Source: Burkholderiales bacterium (lineage in GTDB: Bacteria > Pseudomonadota > Gammaproteobacteria > Burkholderiales > Eutrophovitaceae). Taken from it: a stretch of DNA of 64,000 nt. The stretch covers positions 1-64,000 of the forward strand of contig DATMAN010000068.1 of NCBI GenBank assembly GCA_035560005.1. The letters are read 5' to 3'. Shown one piece after another: positions 8,711 to 19,340 of this stretch (position 1 is its first letter; each line of letters starts with the position of its first letter). The notes under the pieces were generated by a model, which was not told where the DNA came from, did no database searches, and saw nothing but the letters and a program-made list of their open reading frames with translations. Made by a program: the position numbers and the translations under genes.

Positions 8711-9882
8711 GCGCGCTGCACCTGGCGCGGTCCACCCGGGCCGGGCGCCGCCGCGTCGCAGACGAGCAGCGATTTGATCTCGATCGCCAGCCCGAGCGCC
8801 CTTTCGAGATCCTCGTCGAGCACCGTGAAGTGACCCATCTTGCGCCCCGGCCTGGCTTCCTGCTTGCCGTACAGATGCAGCTTCGCCCGCGGATGGCGCA
8901 GTACGTGCTCCCAGCGCGGCTCGCCGGCCGCCCACAGCTCGCCCAGCAGGTTCACCATCACCGCCGGGCAGTGCATCGCGGTGTCGCCGAGCGGCAGCCC
9001 GCAGAGCACCCGGACCTGCTGCTCGAATTGCGAAGTCACGCAGGCGTCGATCGAGTAATGCCCGCTGTTGTGCGGACGGGGTGCGATCTCGTTGACCAGC
9101 AACGCGCCGTGCGCCGGCACGAAGAATTCGACGCACAGCACGCCCCGGTAGTCGAGCCGCTCGGCCACGCGGATCGCCACCGCGCGCGCCTCTTGCGCCA
9201 GTTGCGGCGCGATGCGGGCCGGGACGATCGAAACGTCGAGGATGCCGTTGGCGTGGCGGTTCTCCGCCACAGGCCAGGTTCTCACCGTGCCGTCGAATCC
9301 GCGCGCGACGATCACGCTGACCTCCTTGTCCAGCGCCAGCAAGCGCTCCAGCACGCACGGCTCGCGCTGAAGCCGCGCGAATGCGCCGGGAAGTTCGCCG
9401 CGGCCTGCCACACGGATCTGGCCCTTGCCGTCGTAGCCGAAGCGGCTGACCTTGAGCACCCCCGGCAGCAGGGCGTCGATACCGGGAGCGGTCAGATCCG
9501 ATTCGCTGCGCACGACCGCGAACGGCGCGACGTCGAACCCGCTGTCGCGCAGAAAGGTCTTTTCGCGGATCCGGTCCTGCGCGATCGACACGCTGTCGGC
9601 CCCCGGGCTCACCACGCAGCTCGCCGCGAGCGTGCGCAGGCTCTCGGCCGGCACGTTCTCGAACTCCGTGGTGGCGGCCGCGCAGCGCCTGCCGAGGTCG
9701 GCGAGCGCGGAAGGGTCCAGATAATCCGCCGCAATGTGCAGGTCGGCCACGCTGCCCGCGGGGCTGTGCGCGCCGGGATCGAGCACCGCGACCTTGTAGC
9801 CCATGCTCTGCGCGGCCATGGTGAACATGCGGCCGAGCTGCCCGCCGCCGAGCAGTCCGAGCCAGGCGCCGGGTGCGATCAT
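8707..9882 (-). CDS. purK: N5-carboxyaminoimidazole ribonucleotide synthase
   Basis: 391-residue ATP-grasp enzyme converting AIR, bicarbonate and ATP to N5-CAIR. The N-terminal [12 protein letters not shown] is the PurK hallmark. [14 protein letters not shown] and [12 protein letters not shown] belong to the ATP-grasp domain, with [16 protein letters not shown] near the metal/ATP site. It overlaps purE upstream and purC downstream by four bases each (ATGA), so the order purE-purK-purC is a tightly coupled operon supplying CAIR to PurC. Confidence 0.95.
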   Translation of the reverse strand: MIAPGAWLGLLGGGQLGRMFTMAAQSMGYKVAVLDPGAHSPAGSVADLHIAADYLDPSALADLGRRCAAATTEFENVPAESLRTLAASCVVSPGADSVSIAQDRIREKTFLRDSGFDVAPFAVVRSESDLTAPGIDALLPGVLKVSRFGYDGKGQIRVAGRGELPGAFARLQREPCVLERLLALDKEVSVIVARGFDGTVRTWPVAENRHANGILDVSIVPARIAPQLAQEARAVAIRVAERLDYRGVLCVEFFVPAHGALLVNEIAPRPHNSGHYSIDACVTSQFEQQVRVLCGLPLGDTAMHCPAVMVNLLGELWAAGEPRWEHVLRHPRAKLHLYGKQEARPGRKMGHFTVLDEDLERALGLAIEIKSLLVCDAAAPGPGGPRQVQRA

Positions 9883-10397
9883 CGACCGACCGCCTTCGGC
9901 AACTTCATCGCCCGCACCTTGGCGCGCTGGCGGGCCCGGAACGCCGCCAGCTTGCGCGCAAGGCCCGCGTCGTACACGGCGAGCATCGCGACCGCGAACA
10001 GCGCGGCGTTGGCGGCGCCGGGCTCGCCCACCGCGAACGTGCCGACCGGCACGCCTCTGGGCATCTGCGCAATCGACAGCAGCGAGTCCAGCCCCTTGAG
10101 CGCGCGCGAAGTGACCGGCACCCCGAGCACCGGCAGCACGGTCTTCGAAGCGAGCATGCCGGGTAGATGCGCGGCGCCGCCCGCGCCGGCGATGATCGCG
10201 CGCAGCCCGCGGCGCGCTGCCTGCTCGGCGTACCGAAACATCTCGTCGGGCGTGCGGTGCGCGGACAGCACGCGCGCCTCGAAGGGCACGCCGAACTCGC
10301 GCAGCACCGCCGCCGCGTGCTGCATGACCTTCCAGTCGCTGTGGCTGCCCATCACGACGCCAACGAGGGGCTTGGGGCTGCGGATGGCGCGCGCCAT
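9879..10397 (-). CDS. purE: N5-CAIR mutase, class I
   Basis: 172 residues. It moves the carboxylate of N5-CAIR to give CAIR. Class I signatures: [13 protein letters not shown] (substrate-phosphate loop), SAHRTPDEM, and [11 protein letters not shown] with the catalytic His. It pairs functionally and physically with purK, overlapping it by four bases. The ATG at 10397 lies just three bases beyond the stop of the upstream exporter gene, so both are probably on the glycolytic transcript from gap. Confidence 0.95.
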   Translation of the reverse strand: MARAIRSPKPLVGVVMGSHSDWKVMQHAAAVLREFGVPFEARVLSAHRTPDEMFRYAEQAARRGLRAIIAGAGGAAHLPGMLASKTVLPVLGVPVTSRALKGLDSLLSIAQMPRGVPVGTFAVGEPGAANAALFAVAMLAVYDAGLARKLAAFRARQRAKVRAMKLPKAVGR

Positions 10398-10400
10398 GGT

Positions 10401-10721
10401 TCAGTGGGGCGACGTGAGCTTGAGTCCGACGATGCCGGCGACGATGAGGGCAATGCACAACAGCCGCGCCAGCTCCTTCGACTCGTTGAACAGCACGATG
10501 CCCAGCACCGCCGCACCGACCGCACCGATGCCGGTCCACACCGCGTAGCCGGTACCCACCGGAATCTCGCGCAGCGCCAGGGCGAGAAACACCACGCTGA
10601 GAATCATCGCCACCACGGTGATCGCACTGGGCCACAGCCGCGTAAAGCCGTCGGTGTACTTCAGGCCCACCGCCCAGACGATCTCCAGCAATCCGGCGAG
10701 CAAAAGCATGAGCCAGGCCAT
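10401..10721 (-). CDS. SMR-family exporter, SugE/Gdx type
   Basis: 106-residue four-helix small multidrug resistance protein. The sequence follows the SugE/Gdx branch: [17 protein letters not shown] with the essential membrane Glu13, then [17 protein letters not shown]. Members of this branch export guanidinium ion in exchange for protons. The ATG at 10721 aligns with family N-termini; a TTG two codons earlier is possible. It sits between pyk and purE, an unusual location. No guanidine riboswitch was recognised in the 115 bp upstream, so it is probably read through from pyk. Confidence 0.88.
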   Translation of the reverse strand: MAWLMLLLAGLLEIVWAVGLKYTDGFTRLWPSAITVVAMILSVVFLALALREIPVGTGYAVWTGIGAVGAAVLGIVLFNESKELARLLCIALIVAGIVGLKLTSPH

Positions 10722-10836
10722 GGTCAACGCACTCCGCGCTGCGCCGGCCGCGGGAGAACCACGCAGCCGCCGCGCACGAAGGCCGCGGCGCGCAGGCCAA
10801 GATGTCGGATCAGTGCCGGCGCCATTTGCTATTTGC

Positions 10837-12270
10837 TCAGGGCCGGCGATGCTCGCCGACCTTCACGATCTTCATGGTGTTGGTTCCGCCCGGCGCGCCG
10901 ATCGGCTCGCCGAACGTGATCACGATCAGGTCGCCTTCCTGGACCACACCGTTCTTGACCAGCTGCTCTTCGGCCTCCTGCAGCAACTGATCGCGGTCGT
11001 GGCCCTGATAGCCGATCATGAAGGGGAAGACGTCGCGGAACAGGCTCATCCGGTAGCGCGTCGAGACCTCGGGGGTGAGCGCGTAGATCGGCACCCCGGC
11101 ATTCAGACGCGAGATCCATAGCGCCGTGGATCCGGACTGTGTGAGCGCGGCGATCGCCTTGACCTTCAGATGGTAGGCGGTGAACAGCGCCGCCATCGCG
11201 ATCGACTGGTCGATGCGTGTGAACACGCGATTCAGAAAATCCCGGTCCAGCGTCACTTCCGCCGACTTCTCCGCCTCCAGACAGATGCGCGCCATCGCCT
11301 CTACCGTTTCCACCGGGTATTTTCCGGTGGCGGTTTCGGCGGAAAGCATGACCGCGTCGGTGCCATCGAGCACGGCGTTGGCGACGTCGGAGACCTCGGC
11401 ACGGGTCGGCACCGGGCTGGAGATCATGGACTCCATCATCTGGGTCGCGGTGATCGTGAGCTTGTTGCGCTCGCGTGCCGTGCGAATCATGCGCTTCTGC
11501 AGCGCCGGCACCGCGGCATCGCCGACCTCCACCGCGAGATCGCCGCGCGCGACCATGATGCCGTCGCAGGCGGCGAGCAGATCCTCCAGCGCGTTGATCG
11601 CTTCGGCGCGTTCCATCTTGGCGATCAGCATCGCGCTGCCTCCGGCGGCGCGCATCAGCTCGCGCGCCATGTACATGTCGGCGCCGCTCTTCGGGAAGGA
11701 CACCGCCACGAAGTCGGTCTTCATGGCCACCGCGGTCTTGATGTCTTCCATGTCCTTCGCGGTGAGCGCCGGCGCGGTGAGTCCGCCCCCCTGCCGGTTG
11801 ATGCCCTTGTTGTTGGACAACTCGCCGCCCACGCGCACGGTGGTGACGATTTCCTCGCCGGCCACCTTCTGCACGTCAAGCACGATCCTGCCGTCGTCGA
11901 GCAACAGCACGTCGCCGCTTCGCACGTCGCGCGTAAGTTCCTTGTAATCCAGACCGACGCGCTCCTGGTCGCCTTCCTCGCAACGCGCGTCCAGGATGAA
12001 GACCTCACCCCTGGACAGCTGGATGCGCCCGTTCCTGAAACGGCCGATGCGGATCTTGGGACCCTGCAGGTCGCACATGATGCCGACCGTGCGCTCCAGC
12101 GAGCGTGCCACTTCGCGCACCGTTTGCGCGCGTGCCAGGTGTTCCTCGCGCGTGCCGTGGGAAAAGTTCATGCGCACCACGTCCACGCCTGCCGCGATCA
12201 TCCGGGCGAGCACGTCGCGATCGCCGGAGGCGGGGCCGAGCGTGGCTACGATTTTCGTGCTTCGTTGCAT
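10837..12270 (-). CDS. pyk: Pyruvate kinase
   Basis: 477 residues. It makes ATP and pyruvate from phosphoenolpyruvate. Visible motifs: [11 protein letters not shown] at the N-terminus, RMNFSHG, GPKIRIG, the active-site helix around AKMERAEAI, and [15 protein letters not shown]; the C-terminal allosteric domain ends with the Rossmann-like [11 protein letters not shown]. Length is standard. It lies downstream of gap and pgk on the same strand (65 bp after pgk), completing the lower-glycolysis block. The ATG at 12270 starts exactly at the conserved N-terminus. Confidence 0.96.
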   Translation of the reverse strand: MQRSTKIVATLGPASGDRDVLARMIAAGVDVVRMNFSHGTREEHLARAQTVREVARSLERTVGIMCDLQGPKIRIGRFRNGRIQLSRGEVFILDARCEEGDQERVGLDYKELTRDVRSGDVLLLDDGRIVLDVQKVAGEEIVTTVRVGGELSNNKGINRQGGGLTAPALTAKDMEDIKTAVAMKTDFVAVSFPKSGADMYMARELMRAAGGSAMLIAKMERAEAINALEDLLAACDGIMVARGDLAVEVGDAAVPALQKRMIRTARERNKLTITATQMMESMISSPVPTRAEVSDVANAVLDGTDAVMLSAETATGKYPVETVEAMARICLEAEKSAEVTLDRDFLNRVFTRIDQSIAMAALFTAYHLKVKAIAALTQSGSTALWISRLNAGVPIYALTPEVSTRYRMSLFRDVFPFMIGYQGHDRDQLLQEAEEQLVKNGVVQEGDLIVITFGEPIGAPGGTNTMKIVKVGEHRRP

Positions 12271-12335
12271 GTCCAGCCAGACTGACCAGGAGAGGGCGCG
12301 GCGTGCGCTTTTCCTTGTGTCTGCAGGGGGGACAA

Positions 12336-13514
12336 TCAGCCCCCGCGCTGCTCGAGGATCTCGATCGCCGGCAGCTTCTTGCCCTCGAGGAACTCGAGGA
12401 AAGCGCCGCCCGCGGTGGAGATGTAGCCGATGCGATCCGCGATCCCGAACTTGGCGATCGCCGCGACCGTGTCGCCGCCTCCGGCGATCGAGAACGCTTG
12501 CGAGTTGGCGATCGCGGCAGCCAGCGTCCGGGTGCCGGCGGAGAACTGCTCGTACTCGAAAACGCCGACCGGACCGTTCCACACGATGGTCCCCGCGCCC
12601 GAGAGCATCTCGGCGAGCTGCTTCGCGCTCCGGGGTCCGATGTCGAGGATCCGGTCGTCGTCGGCCACGTCCTTGACGTCCTTCACAGTAGCCTGCGCGG
12701 TCGCGGACAGCTCCTTCGCGCATACCACATCCACCGGCAATGGCACGTTGCCGCCGTTGGCCGCGACGGCTTCCATGACCTTGCGCGCCTCGGCCACCAG
12801 CTCGGGCTCTGCCAGCGACCTGCCGATCTTCCATCCCTTGGCCAGTAGAAACGTGTTGGCGATCCCGCCGCCGACGATCAGATGATCCACCTTCCTGGCC
12901 AGCTCGCTCAGGATGGTGAGCTTGGTCGAGACCTTGGCACCGGCCACGATGGCGATCAGCGGGCGCTTCGGAGAGGACAGGGCCTGCGTGAGCGCGTCGA
13001 TCTCGGCGATCATCAGCGGACCGGCGCAGGCCACCGGCGCATATTTGGCGATGCCGTGGGTGGTGGCTTCGGCGCGGTGCGCCGTGGCGAAGGCGTCGTT
13101 GACATAGACGTCGCACAGCCTGGCCATCTTCCGGGCGAGCGCCTCGTCGTTCTTCTTTTCGCCCTTGTTGACCCGGCAATTCTCCAGCAGCACGACCTGG
13201 CCGGGCTCGACCTGCACGCCCTCCACCCACTCGGTCTTGAGCGGCACCGGCAGGCCGAGCAACTCGGAGAGGCGCGCGGCGACCGGCGCCAGTGAATCCT
13301 CGGGGCGCAATACGCCCTCGGTGGGACGGCCCAGATGCGAGGTCACCATCACCGCCGCGCCCGCGTCCAGCGCATGCCGGATGCCGGGAAGCGCGGCGCG
13401 AATGCGCGTGTCATCGGCGATCCTGCCCGCGTCGTCCAGCGGCACGTTCAGATCGGCACGGATGAACACTCGCTTGCCGCGCAGGTCGAGGTCGGTCATT
13501 CGCAGGATGGGCAT
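12336..13514 (-). CDS. pgk: Phosphoglycerate kinase
   Basis: 392 residues. It transfers the acyl phosphate of 1,3-bisphosphoglycerate to ADP. Signatures: [23 protein letters not shown], the hinge segment with [26 protein letters not shown] and the ATP-site GGGDTVAAI. It follows gap after 44 bp and precedes pyk. Length matches the 387-residue E. coli enzyme. Confidence 0.96.
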   Translation of the reverse strand: MPILRMTDLDLRGKRVFIRADLNVPLDDAGRIADDTRIRAALPGIRHALDAGAAVMVTSHLGRPTEGVLRPEDSLAPVAARLSELLGLPVPLKTEWVEGVQVEPGQVVLLENCRVNKGEKKNDEALARKMARLCDVYVNDAFATAHRAEATTHGIAKYAPVACAGPLMIAEIDALTQALSSPKRPLIAIVAGAKVSTKLTILSELARKVDHLIVGGGIANTFLLAKGWKIGRSLAEPELVAEARKVMEAVAANGGNVPLPVDVVCAKELSATAQATVKDVKDVADDDRILDIGPRSAKQLAEMLSGAGTIVWNGPVGVFEYEQFSAGTRTLAAAIANSQAFSIAGGGDTVAAIAKFGIADRIGYISTAGGAFLEFLEGKKLPAIEILEQRGG

Positions 13515-13558
13515 CGGTGTGGCGCCTGGCTGGGCGCGGCGACAGCGCCGCGCGAATC

Positions 13559-14572
13559 CTACTTCGCGTTCATCAGAGCGACCGCCACGTCGAGCATGCG
13601 GTTGGAGAAGCCCCACTCGTTGTCGTACCACGAGCAGACCTTCACCAGCGCGCCATCGGAGACTTTGGTCAACGTCGCGTCGAAAATCGAGGAGGCCGGA
13701 TTGTGATTGAAGTCGATCGACACCAGCGGCTCCTTGCTGTACTCGAGAATGCCCTTCAGGTCGGACTCCGATGCGTCCCTGACGGCCCGGTTCACTTCCT
13801 CGACCGAAGTCGCGCGTTTGGCGACGAAAGACAGATCCACGATCGAGACGTTGATGGTCGGTACACGGATCGCGAAACCATCGAGCCTGCCGTTGAGTTC
13901 CGGCAGCACCAGACCCACCGCCGCCGCCGCTCCGGTCTTGGTGGGAATCATCGACATCGTGGCCGAACGCGCCCGGCGCAGGTCCTTGTGATAGACATCG
14001 GTGAGCACCTGATCGTTGGTATAGGCGTGGATGGTCGTCATCAGACCGCTGGCGATGCCGATGCGGTCGTTGAGGGCCTTCGCCAGCGGCGCCAGGCAGT
14101 TGGTGGTGCAGGAAGCGTTGGAGATGACGGTATGCGAGGCCTTGAGCGTGCCGTGGTTCACGCCATAGACCACGGTGGCGTCGACGTCCTTCTCCCCGGG
14201 CGCGGAAATGATGACTTTCTTCGCGCCCGCCGAGATATGCGCGCTCGCCTTGGCCTTGCTCGTGAACAGGCCGGTGCACTCGAGCACCAGGTCCACGCCC
14301 AGTTCCTTCCAGGGCAGGTCCGCGGGATTCTTCTGCGCGCACACCCGGATGCGATCGCCGTTGACAATCAGGTAATCGCCGTCCACGGCCACACTGCCTG
14401 GAAACTTCCCGTGCGCGGTGTCGTAACGCGTGAGATGGGCGTTGATCTGCGCATCGCCGAGATCGTTGATCGCGACGATCTCCAGCGCGTGCTTCTTGCC
14501 GGCTTCGTAGTGGGCGCGAAGAATGTTGCGGCCGATGCGGCCGTACCCGTTGATCGCTGCGCGTATGGGCAT
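13559..14572 (-). CDS. gap: Glyceraldehyde-3-phosphate dehydrogenase, type I
   Basis: 337 residues. It oxidises glyceraldehyde-3-phosphate to 1,3-bisphosphoglycerate with NAD(P)+. The NAD fold opens with [16 protein letters not shown]; the catalytic Cys is in [12 protein letters not shown]; the C-terminal [14 protein letters not shown] is typical. The ATG at 14572 has GGAGGC about five bases upstream. First gene of gap-pgk-pyk. The promoter must be in the 159-bp divergent spacer shared with the sugar transporter; a TAGAAT-like -10 is at 14599-14604 on this strand. Confidence 0.96.
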   Translation of the reverse strand: MPIRAAINGYGRIGRNILRAHYEAGKKHALEIVAINDLGDAQINAHLTRYDTAHGKFPGSVAVDGDYLIVNGDRIRVCAQKNPADLPWKELGVDLVLECTGLFTSKAKASAHISAGAKKVIISAPGEKDVDATVVYGVNHGTLKASHTVISNASCTTNCLAPLAKALNDRIGIASGLMTTIHAYTNDQVLTDVYHKDLRRARSATMSMIPTKTGAAAAVGLVLPELNGRLDGFAIRVPTINVSIVDLSFVAKRATSVEEVNRAVRDASESDLKGILEYSKEPLVSIDFNHNPASSIFDATLTKVSDGALVKVCSWYDNEWGFSNRMLDVAVALMNAK

Positions 14573-14731
14573 ATCGCCTCCAGCACGGAAAAACGGGAAT
14601 TCTACACGCGACGCATTGCCCGGCGCGCTCCACAAACGGTCCCGGGTTGTCTATAGTGATCGCGCGCTGCCCGGAGGTCACAAGACCAGACAGCCCAGAA
14701 CGAAACGAATCGTACCTATGGAGGAGATCCC
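14573..14731. promoter_or_regulatory. Divergent promoter region, gap / sugar ABC transporter
   Basis: 159-bp spacer between divergent genes. For gap, a TAGAAT-like -10 (complement of 14599-14604) is visible without a good -35. For the transporter, TATAGT at 14652-14657 is a possible -10, also lacking a clear -35, and AGGAG at 14723-14727 is a strong ribosome site for the GTG at 14732. Weak promoter boxes may mean an activator is used. No operator was recognised. Confidence 0.35.
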
Positions 14732-15982
14732 GTGAAATCGCGTCCCATTCGCAAGACGTTGCTGTTGACCGCGTTGCTGCTGGCCGCTGGCGCGCTGCGC
14801 GCCGGCGAAGTGGAAGTGCTGCACTGGTGGACTTCCGGCGGCGAGGCGAGGTCGGTGGCCGAATTGAAGAAGATCCTGGAAAGCAAGGGCGACAAGTGGA
14901 AGGACTTCGCCGTGGCGGGCGGCGGCGGCGAGACGGCGATGACGGTGCTGAAGTCGCGAGTGGTATCGGGCAAGCCGCCCACGGCGGCCCAGGTCAAGGG
15001 TCCCGGGATCCAGGAGTGGGCGCGCGAGGGCGTGCTCGCCAACCTCGACGCGGTGGCGAGGGAAGGCCAGTGGGACAGTCTGCTGCCGCCAGTGGTCAGC
15101 AACGTCATGAAATATCAGGGGCACTATGTCGCAGTCCCGGTCAACGTGCATCGCGTGAACTGGATGTGGGCCAATCCGGCGGTGTTTCAGAAGGCCGGCG
15201 CCAAGATCCCCACCAACTGGGACGAGTTCGCGGCCGCGGCGGAGAAGATCCAGAAAGCGGGATTCATCGCCGTTGCCCACGGTGGTCAGCCCTGGCAGGA
15301 CGCCACGGTGTTCGAGTCGATCGCGCTCGGCGTCGGCGGCGCCGACTGGTACCGCAAGGCGTTCGTCGACCTGGACCCCAAGGCGCTCAACAGCCCGACG
15401 ATGGAAAAGGCCTTCGCCACGTTGCGCACCTTCCAGAAGTATGTCGACAAGGACGCCGCCAATCGCGACTGGAACCTCGCCACCGCGATGGTGATCAACG
15501 GCAAGGCCGCAATGCAGCTCATGGGCGACTGGGCCAAGGGCGAGTTCACCGCCGCCGGCAAGGTGCCGGGCAGGGACTATGCGTGCGTGCCGGCGCCGGG
15601 AACCCAAGGCGCCTTCACCTTCAACATCGACAGCTTCATCATGTTCAAGCAGAAGGACCAGGAAGCGCAGAAGGCCCAGGCTCACCTCGCGGCGGCCATC
15701 ATGGAACCGAAGTTCCAGGAAGTGTTCAACCTGAACAAGGGCTCGATCCCGGTGCGCATGGGCATGGACCTCTCGAAGTTTGACCAGTGCGCCAAGGACT
15801 CGGCGGCCGAATTCTCGGCGGCGGCCAAGAACAACCGCCTGGTGCCGAGCTGGGCGCACGAGATGGCGATGCCGCCCGCCAACAAGGGGGCGATGTTCGA
15901 CGTGGTCACCGCGTTCATGAACACGCCCTCCATGACGCCGAAGATGGCCGCCGAGCGCATGGCCGCGGCAGGCAAGAAATAG
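14732..15982 (+). CDS. Sugar ABC transporter substrate-binding protein
   Basis: 416 residues. It has a Sec signal peptide with cleavage probably after ALRA (about residue 24). The mature protein begins [14 protein letters not shown], the opening of family-1 sugar-binding proteins of the GtsA (glucose) type. The start is GTG with an AGGAG ribosome site four bases away. It should bind a mono- or oligosaccharide in the periplasm for the two permeases and ATPase that follow. Glucose is the best guess because the nearest pseudomonad relatives are glucose binders and glucokinase lies in the convergent operon; mannose or oligosaccharides are possible. Confidence 0.9.
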   Translation: MKSRPIRKTLLLTALLLAAGALRAGEVEVLHWWTSGGEARSVAELKKILESKGDKWKDFAVAGGGGETAMTVLKSRVVSGKPPTAAQVKGPGIQEWAREGVLANLDAVAREGQWDSLLPPVVSNVMKYQGHYVAVPVNVHRVNWMWANPAVFQKAGAKIPTNWDEFAAAAEKIQKAGFIAVAHGGQPWQDATVFESIALGVGGADWYRKAFVDLDPKALNSPTMEKAFATLRTFQKYVDKDAANRDWNLATAMVINGKAAMQLMGDWAKGEFTAAGKVPGRDYACVPAPGTQGAFTFNIDSFIMFKQKDQEAQKAQAHLAAAIMEPKFQEVFNLNKGSIPVRMGMDLSKFDQCAKDSAAEFSAAAKNNRLVPSWAHEMAMPPANKGAMFDVVTAFMNTPSMTPKMAAERMAAAGKK

Positions 15983-16058
15983 GCGAACAGGCTCCGCTGC
16001 GGGGACGGCCCGGCACCGTCCCCGCGATGCAGCGAAATCTTCTCGATCGCGCGGGACC

Positions 16059-16982
16059 ATGAATGCCTCAGCCGCCCGGGCGGCGGCGCCGCCGGCCCGG
16101 CCGCGGTTCAGGGACGCCACCGACGTCGTGCTGCCCAAGATCGTCCTGGGACCGACGCTGCTGTGCGCGCTGATCTTCATCTACGGGTTCATCCTGTGGA
16201 CGGCGTGGCTGTCCTTCACCGAATCGCGCCTGCTGCCGCGCTACGACTTCGCGGGACTCGTTCAGTACATCGCGCTGTTCGAGAACGAGCGCTGGTGGAC
16301 CGCGCTCAGGAACCTTGCGGTGTTCGGCAGCCTGTTCATCGCCGTGTGTCTCGGCACGGGACTGCTGCTGGCGATTCTGCTCGATCAGCGCATCCGTGCG
16401 GAAGGCTTCCTGCGCGCCGTGTATCTCTATCCGATGGCGCTGTCTTTCATCGTGACCGGAACCGCGTGGCGCTGGATCCTCAATCCCGGTCTCGGATTCC
16501 AGCATCTGATGCGAAGCTGGGGGTTCGAGGATTTCACCTTCGACTGGATCGTCACGCCCGGCATGTCGATCTACACGGTCGTGATCGCCGGCGCCTGGCA
16601 GTCCACCGGATTCGTGATGGCGCTGTTTCTGGCCGGGCTGCGCGGCGTGGACGAGTCCATTATCAAGGCCGCTCAGGTCGATGGGGCCGGACTGGTGCGC
16701 ATCTACACGCGCATCATCATTCCTTCGCTGCGCCCGGTGTTTTTCAGCGCACTCATCATCCTGGCGCACATCGCGATCAAAAGCTTCGATCTGGTGATGG
16801 CTCTGACCGGCGGAGGACCGGGCTTTTCCTCCGACCTGCCGGCGACGTTCATGTACACCTTCGCCTTCAATCGCAATCAGATCGGACTCGGCGCGGCGAG
16901 CGCGATGATGATGCTCATCACGGTGGTGGCGGTGATCGTGCCCCTGATGTATTCCGAGACGCGCAGGACGCACCGTGGCTGA
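16059..16982 (+). CDS. Sugar ABC transporter permease 1 (GtsB/MalF type)
   Basis: 307 residues with about six transmembrane helices. A soluble basic/Pro-rich N-terminus of about 25 residues precedes helix 1. The coupling (EAA) loop is ESIIKAAQVDGAGLVRIYTR, which docks on the ATPase. It follows the binding-protein gene after 76 bp and overlaps the second permease by eight bases. Heteromeric partner of the next gene. Confidence 0.9.
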   Translation: MNASAARAAAPPARPRFRDATDVVLPKIVLGPTLLCALIFIYGFILWTAWLSFTESRLLPRYDFAGLVQYIALFENERWWTALRNLAVFGSLFIAVCLGTGLLLAILLDQRIRAEGFLRAVYLYPMALSFIVTGTAWRWILNPGLGFQHLMRSWGFEDFTFDWIVTPGMSIYTVVIAGAWQSTGFVMALFLAGLRGVDESIIKAAQVDGAGLVRIYTRIIIPSLRPVFFSALIILAHIAIKSFDLVMALTGGGPGFSSDLPATFMYTFAFNRNQIGLGAASAMMMLITVVAVIVPLMYSETRRTHRG

Positions 16983-17856
16983 CACGTATCGCGAACGCGT
17001 AGCCGGCCCCCGGCTGCTCGGGCGTGTGGTCGTCTACACGCTGCTGATCCTGTTCGCGCTGTACTACCTGATGCCGCTGTTCGTGATGATCACGACATCG
17101 CTCAAGACGCTGGACGACATCCGCGCCGGCAACCTGGTCGCACTGCCGCGGGAGATCACCTTCGAAGCCTGGGCCAAGGCCTGGGCCAGCGCCTGCACCG
17201 GCGTGGACTGCGACGGGTTGAAAGGCAACTTCTGGAACTCGGTGAGCTTTGTCGTCCCGGCGGTGGTGATCTCGACGCTGATCGGCGCGCTCAACGGCTA
17301 CGTGCTCACCAAGTGGCGCTTTCGCGGAAGCGACCTCTTCTTCACCCTGCTGCTCCTGGGCTGCTTCATTCCGTTCCAGGTGGTGCTCCTGCCGATGGCC
17401 CAGACGCTGGGTTACCTCGGTATCGCCAACTCCATTACCGGCCTGATCTTCGTGCACGTGGTCTACGGGCTGGCGTTCACGACGCTGTTCTTCCGCAACT
17501 TCTACGTCACGGTTCCCGACGACATGGTGAAAGCCGCGCGCATCGACGGAGCCGGCTTCTTCACCACGTTCTGGCGCATCATCCTGCCGCTGTCGCCGCC
17601 GATCGTCGTGGTGTGCGTGATCTGGCAGTTCACCCAGATCTGGAACGATTTCCTGTTCGGGGTCGTGTTCTCCTCGGGGCAAAGACAGCCCATCACGGTG
17701 GCGCTCAACAACCTGGTCAACACCTCCACCGGGGTGAAGGAGTACAACGTCGACATGGCCGCGGCGATCATCGCCGGGCTCCCGACGCTGTTCGTCTATC
17801 TGGTCGCCGGCAAGTACTTCGTGCGCGGGCTCACCGCCGGCGCGATCAAGGGGTAG
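16975..17856 (+). CDS. Sugar ABC transporter permease 2 (GtsC/MalG type)
   Basis: 293 residues, about six transmembrane helices. The coupling loop DDMVKAARIDGAGFFTTFWR is typical of MalG-type permeases. A periplasmic loop near residues 65-85 has two Cys (ACTGVDCDG) that could form a disulfide. The GTG start lies inside the end of permease 1 (eight-base overlap), implying coupled translation of the two subunits. Confidence 0.9.
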   Translation: MADTYRERVAGPRLLGRVVVYTLLILFALYYLMPLFVMITTSLKTLDDIRAGNLVALPREITFEAWAKAWASACTGVDCDGLKGNFWNSVSFVVPAVVISTLIGALNGYVLTKWRFRGSDLFFTLLLLGCFIPFQVVLLPMAQTLGYLGIANSITGLIFVHVVYGLAFTTLFFRNFYVTVPDDMVKAARIDGAGFFTTFWRIILPLSPPIVVVCVIWQFTQIWNDFLFGVVFSSGQRQPITVALNNLVNTSTGVKEYNVDMAAAIIAGLPTLFVYLVAGKYFVRGLTAGAIKG

Positions 17857-17864
17857 GACGTCTC

Positions 17865-18974
17865 ATGGCCGCGCTGTCCATCCGCAACGTGCACAAGGCA
17901 TTCGGTCCGGTCCGGGTGCTCAAAGGGATCAACCTCGAAGTCGAGTCCGGCGAATTCCTGATCCTGGTGGGCCCTTCGGGGTGCGGCAAGTCCACGCTGC
18001 TCAACATGATCGCCGGCCTGGACACCGTGACCGCGGGAGAGATCTGGATCGGAGGCAAGCTGGTGAACAAGCTCTCGCCCAAAGACCGCGACATCGCGAT
18101 GGTATTCCAGTCCTACGCGCTGTATCCGACGATGAACGTGCGCCAGAACATCTCCTTCGGCCTCGAAATGAGAAAGGTGCCCAAGGAGGAGCAGCGACGC
18201 ATCGTCGAGAAGGTTGCGAAGATCCTCCAGATCGAGCATCTGCTCGAACGCAAGCCGTCGCAGCTCTCCGGCGGCCAGCGCCAGCGCGTGGCGATGGGAC
18301 GCGCGATTGCGCGCGACCCGCAGTTGTTCCTGTTCGACGAGCCCCTGTCCAACCTCGACGCCAAGCTGCGGGTGGAAATGCGCATGGAGATCAAGCTGCT
18401 GCACGAAAAGCTGCGCGCCACCATCGTCTACGTAACCCACGACCAGATCGAAGCGATGACCCTGGGCAGCAAGATCGCCGTCATGAAGGAGGGGGAGATC
18501 CGCCAGATCGGCACGCCGCAAGAGGTCTACGACGATCCCGCCGATCAGTTCGTGGCAGGGTTCATCGGCTCTCCGTCGATGAATTTCCTGCCCACTCGCG
18601 TCATCGAGCGCGACGGCGGGCTGGGACTGGAAATGCGCGGCAGCGCGGGCGACTTCGTGCTTCCCGTGCACCGGCAGGCCGGGAAGCTGCGCGCCTGGGT
18701 CGGCAAGGAGGTCGTGCTCGGCATACGGCCCGAGCAGATCACCGACGTGCAGCAGTCGCGCGCCGATGGCGAGGTGCATCGCCAGCGCCTCAAGCTCGAA
18801 CTCACCGAACCAACCGGTCCGGACACCCTCGCCTTCGTGCGGCTGAACGAGGTCAACGTCTGCTGCCGCGTGCGCCCGGATCAGTGCGCGCCAGCCGGAC
18901 AGGTGATGGAGTTGCTGTTCGACCTGTCCAAGGCGGTGTTCTTCGAGCCCGGCTCCGAGAAACGGATCGCCTGA
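17865..18974 (+). CDS. Sugar ABC transporter ATPase (MalK/UgpC/GtsD type)
   Basis: 369 residues. Complete nucleotide-binding domain: Walker A GPSGCGKST, Q-loop VFQSYALYP, signature LSGGQRQRVAMGRA, Walker B LFLFDEPLSNLD, H-loop VTHDQ. After about residue 235 a MalK-type OB/TOBE regulatory domain follows. This class powers carbohydrate import and can serve several transporters. It starts nine bases after the permease-2 stop and is the last gene of the operon; convergent SemiSWEET lies 69 bp away. Confidence 0.93.
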   Translation: MAALSIRNVHKAFGPVRVLKGINLEVESGEFLILVGPSGCGKSTLLNMIAGLDTVTAGEIWIGGKLVNKLSPKDRDIAMVFQSYALYPTMNVRQNISFGLEMRKVPKEEQRRIVEKVAKILQIEHLLERKPSQLSGGQRQRVAMGRAIARDPQLFLFDEPLSNLDAKLRVEMRMEIKLLHEKLRATIVYVTHDQIEAMTLGSKIAVMKEGEIRQIGTPQEVYDDPADQFVAGFIGSPSMNFLPTRVIERDGGLGLEMRGSAGDFVLPVHRQAGKLRAWVGKEVVLGIRPEQITDVQQSRADGEVHRQRLKLELTEPTGPDTLAFVRLNEVNVCCRVRPDQCAPAGQVMELLFDLSKAVFFEPGSEKRIA

Positions 18975-19043
18975 GGCGCAGCGTCCACCTCGCCTGCCGC
19001 ACGGCGCGCCAGCTGTGAGGAGCCGGATTGGCGGAGCCACCTT

Positions 19044-19340
19044 CTACGGAAGCGTGATGTCGTCGTCGCGCGGGCGATGGCGTGCATAGCGGATCTTCAG
19101 CGCGATGATGGTCAGCGCCAGGACCAGGGTGACGACATTGGCCAGAATGATCGGCAGCGATCCGATCAGCAGGCCGTAGACGAGCCACAGCGCGACTCCG
19201 GTCGAAAAGATCAGAAACGTGCGCAACGACACGTCGCGCCCCGACCGGGTGGCGTAGATCTTCAGCAGCTGCGGAACGAAGGCGAGCGTGGTGAGTATCC
19301 CGGCCGCCAGGCCGATCCATTCGATGTAACGCGGATTCAT
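19044..19340 (-). CDS. SemiSWEET sugar transporter (PQ-loop / MtN3 family)
   Basis: 98 residues with three helices, the half-unit that dimerises to form a SWEET-like pore. The PQ-loop is visible (TLAFVPQLLKIYATRS), followed by GVALWLVYGLLIGS and an Asn in ILANVV, matching conserved pocket residues of the family. SemiSWEETs move mono- or disaccharides down their gradient. The ATG overlaps the stop of glk by four bases (ATGA), which argues that flux through this pore is linked to glucose phosphorylation. Confidence 0.85.
   Translation of the reverse strand: MNPRYIEWIGLAAGILTTLAFVPQLLKIYATRSGRDVSLRTFLIFSTGVALWLVYGLLIGSLPIILANVVTLVLALTIIALKIRYARHRPRDDDITLP

Noticed and set aside
10722..10836. 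Possible guanidine riboswitch before the SugE gene
   Set aside because: No conserved guanidine-I/II/III elements could be recognised in the 115-bp spacer.
18975..19043. Possible bidirectional terminator between the sugar ABC ATPase and SemiSWEET genes
   Set aside because: No stem followed by a T tract was found; only short imperfect GC repeats.
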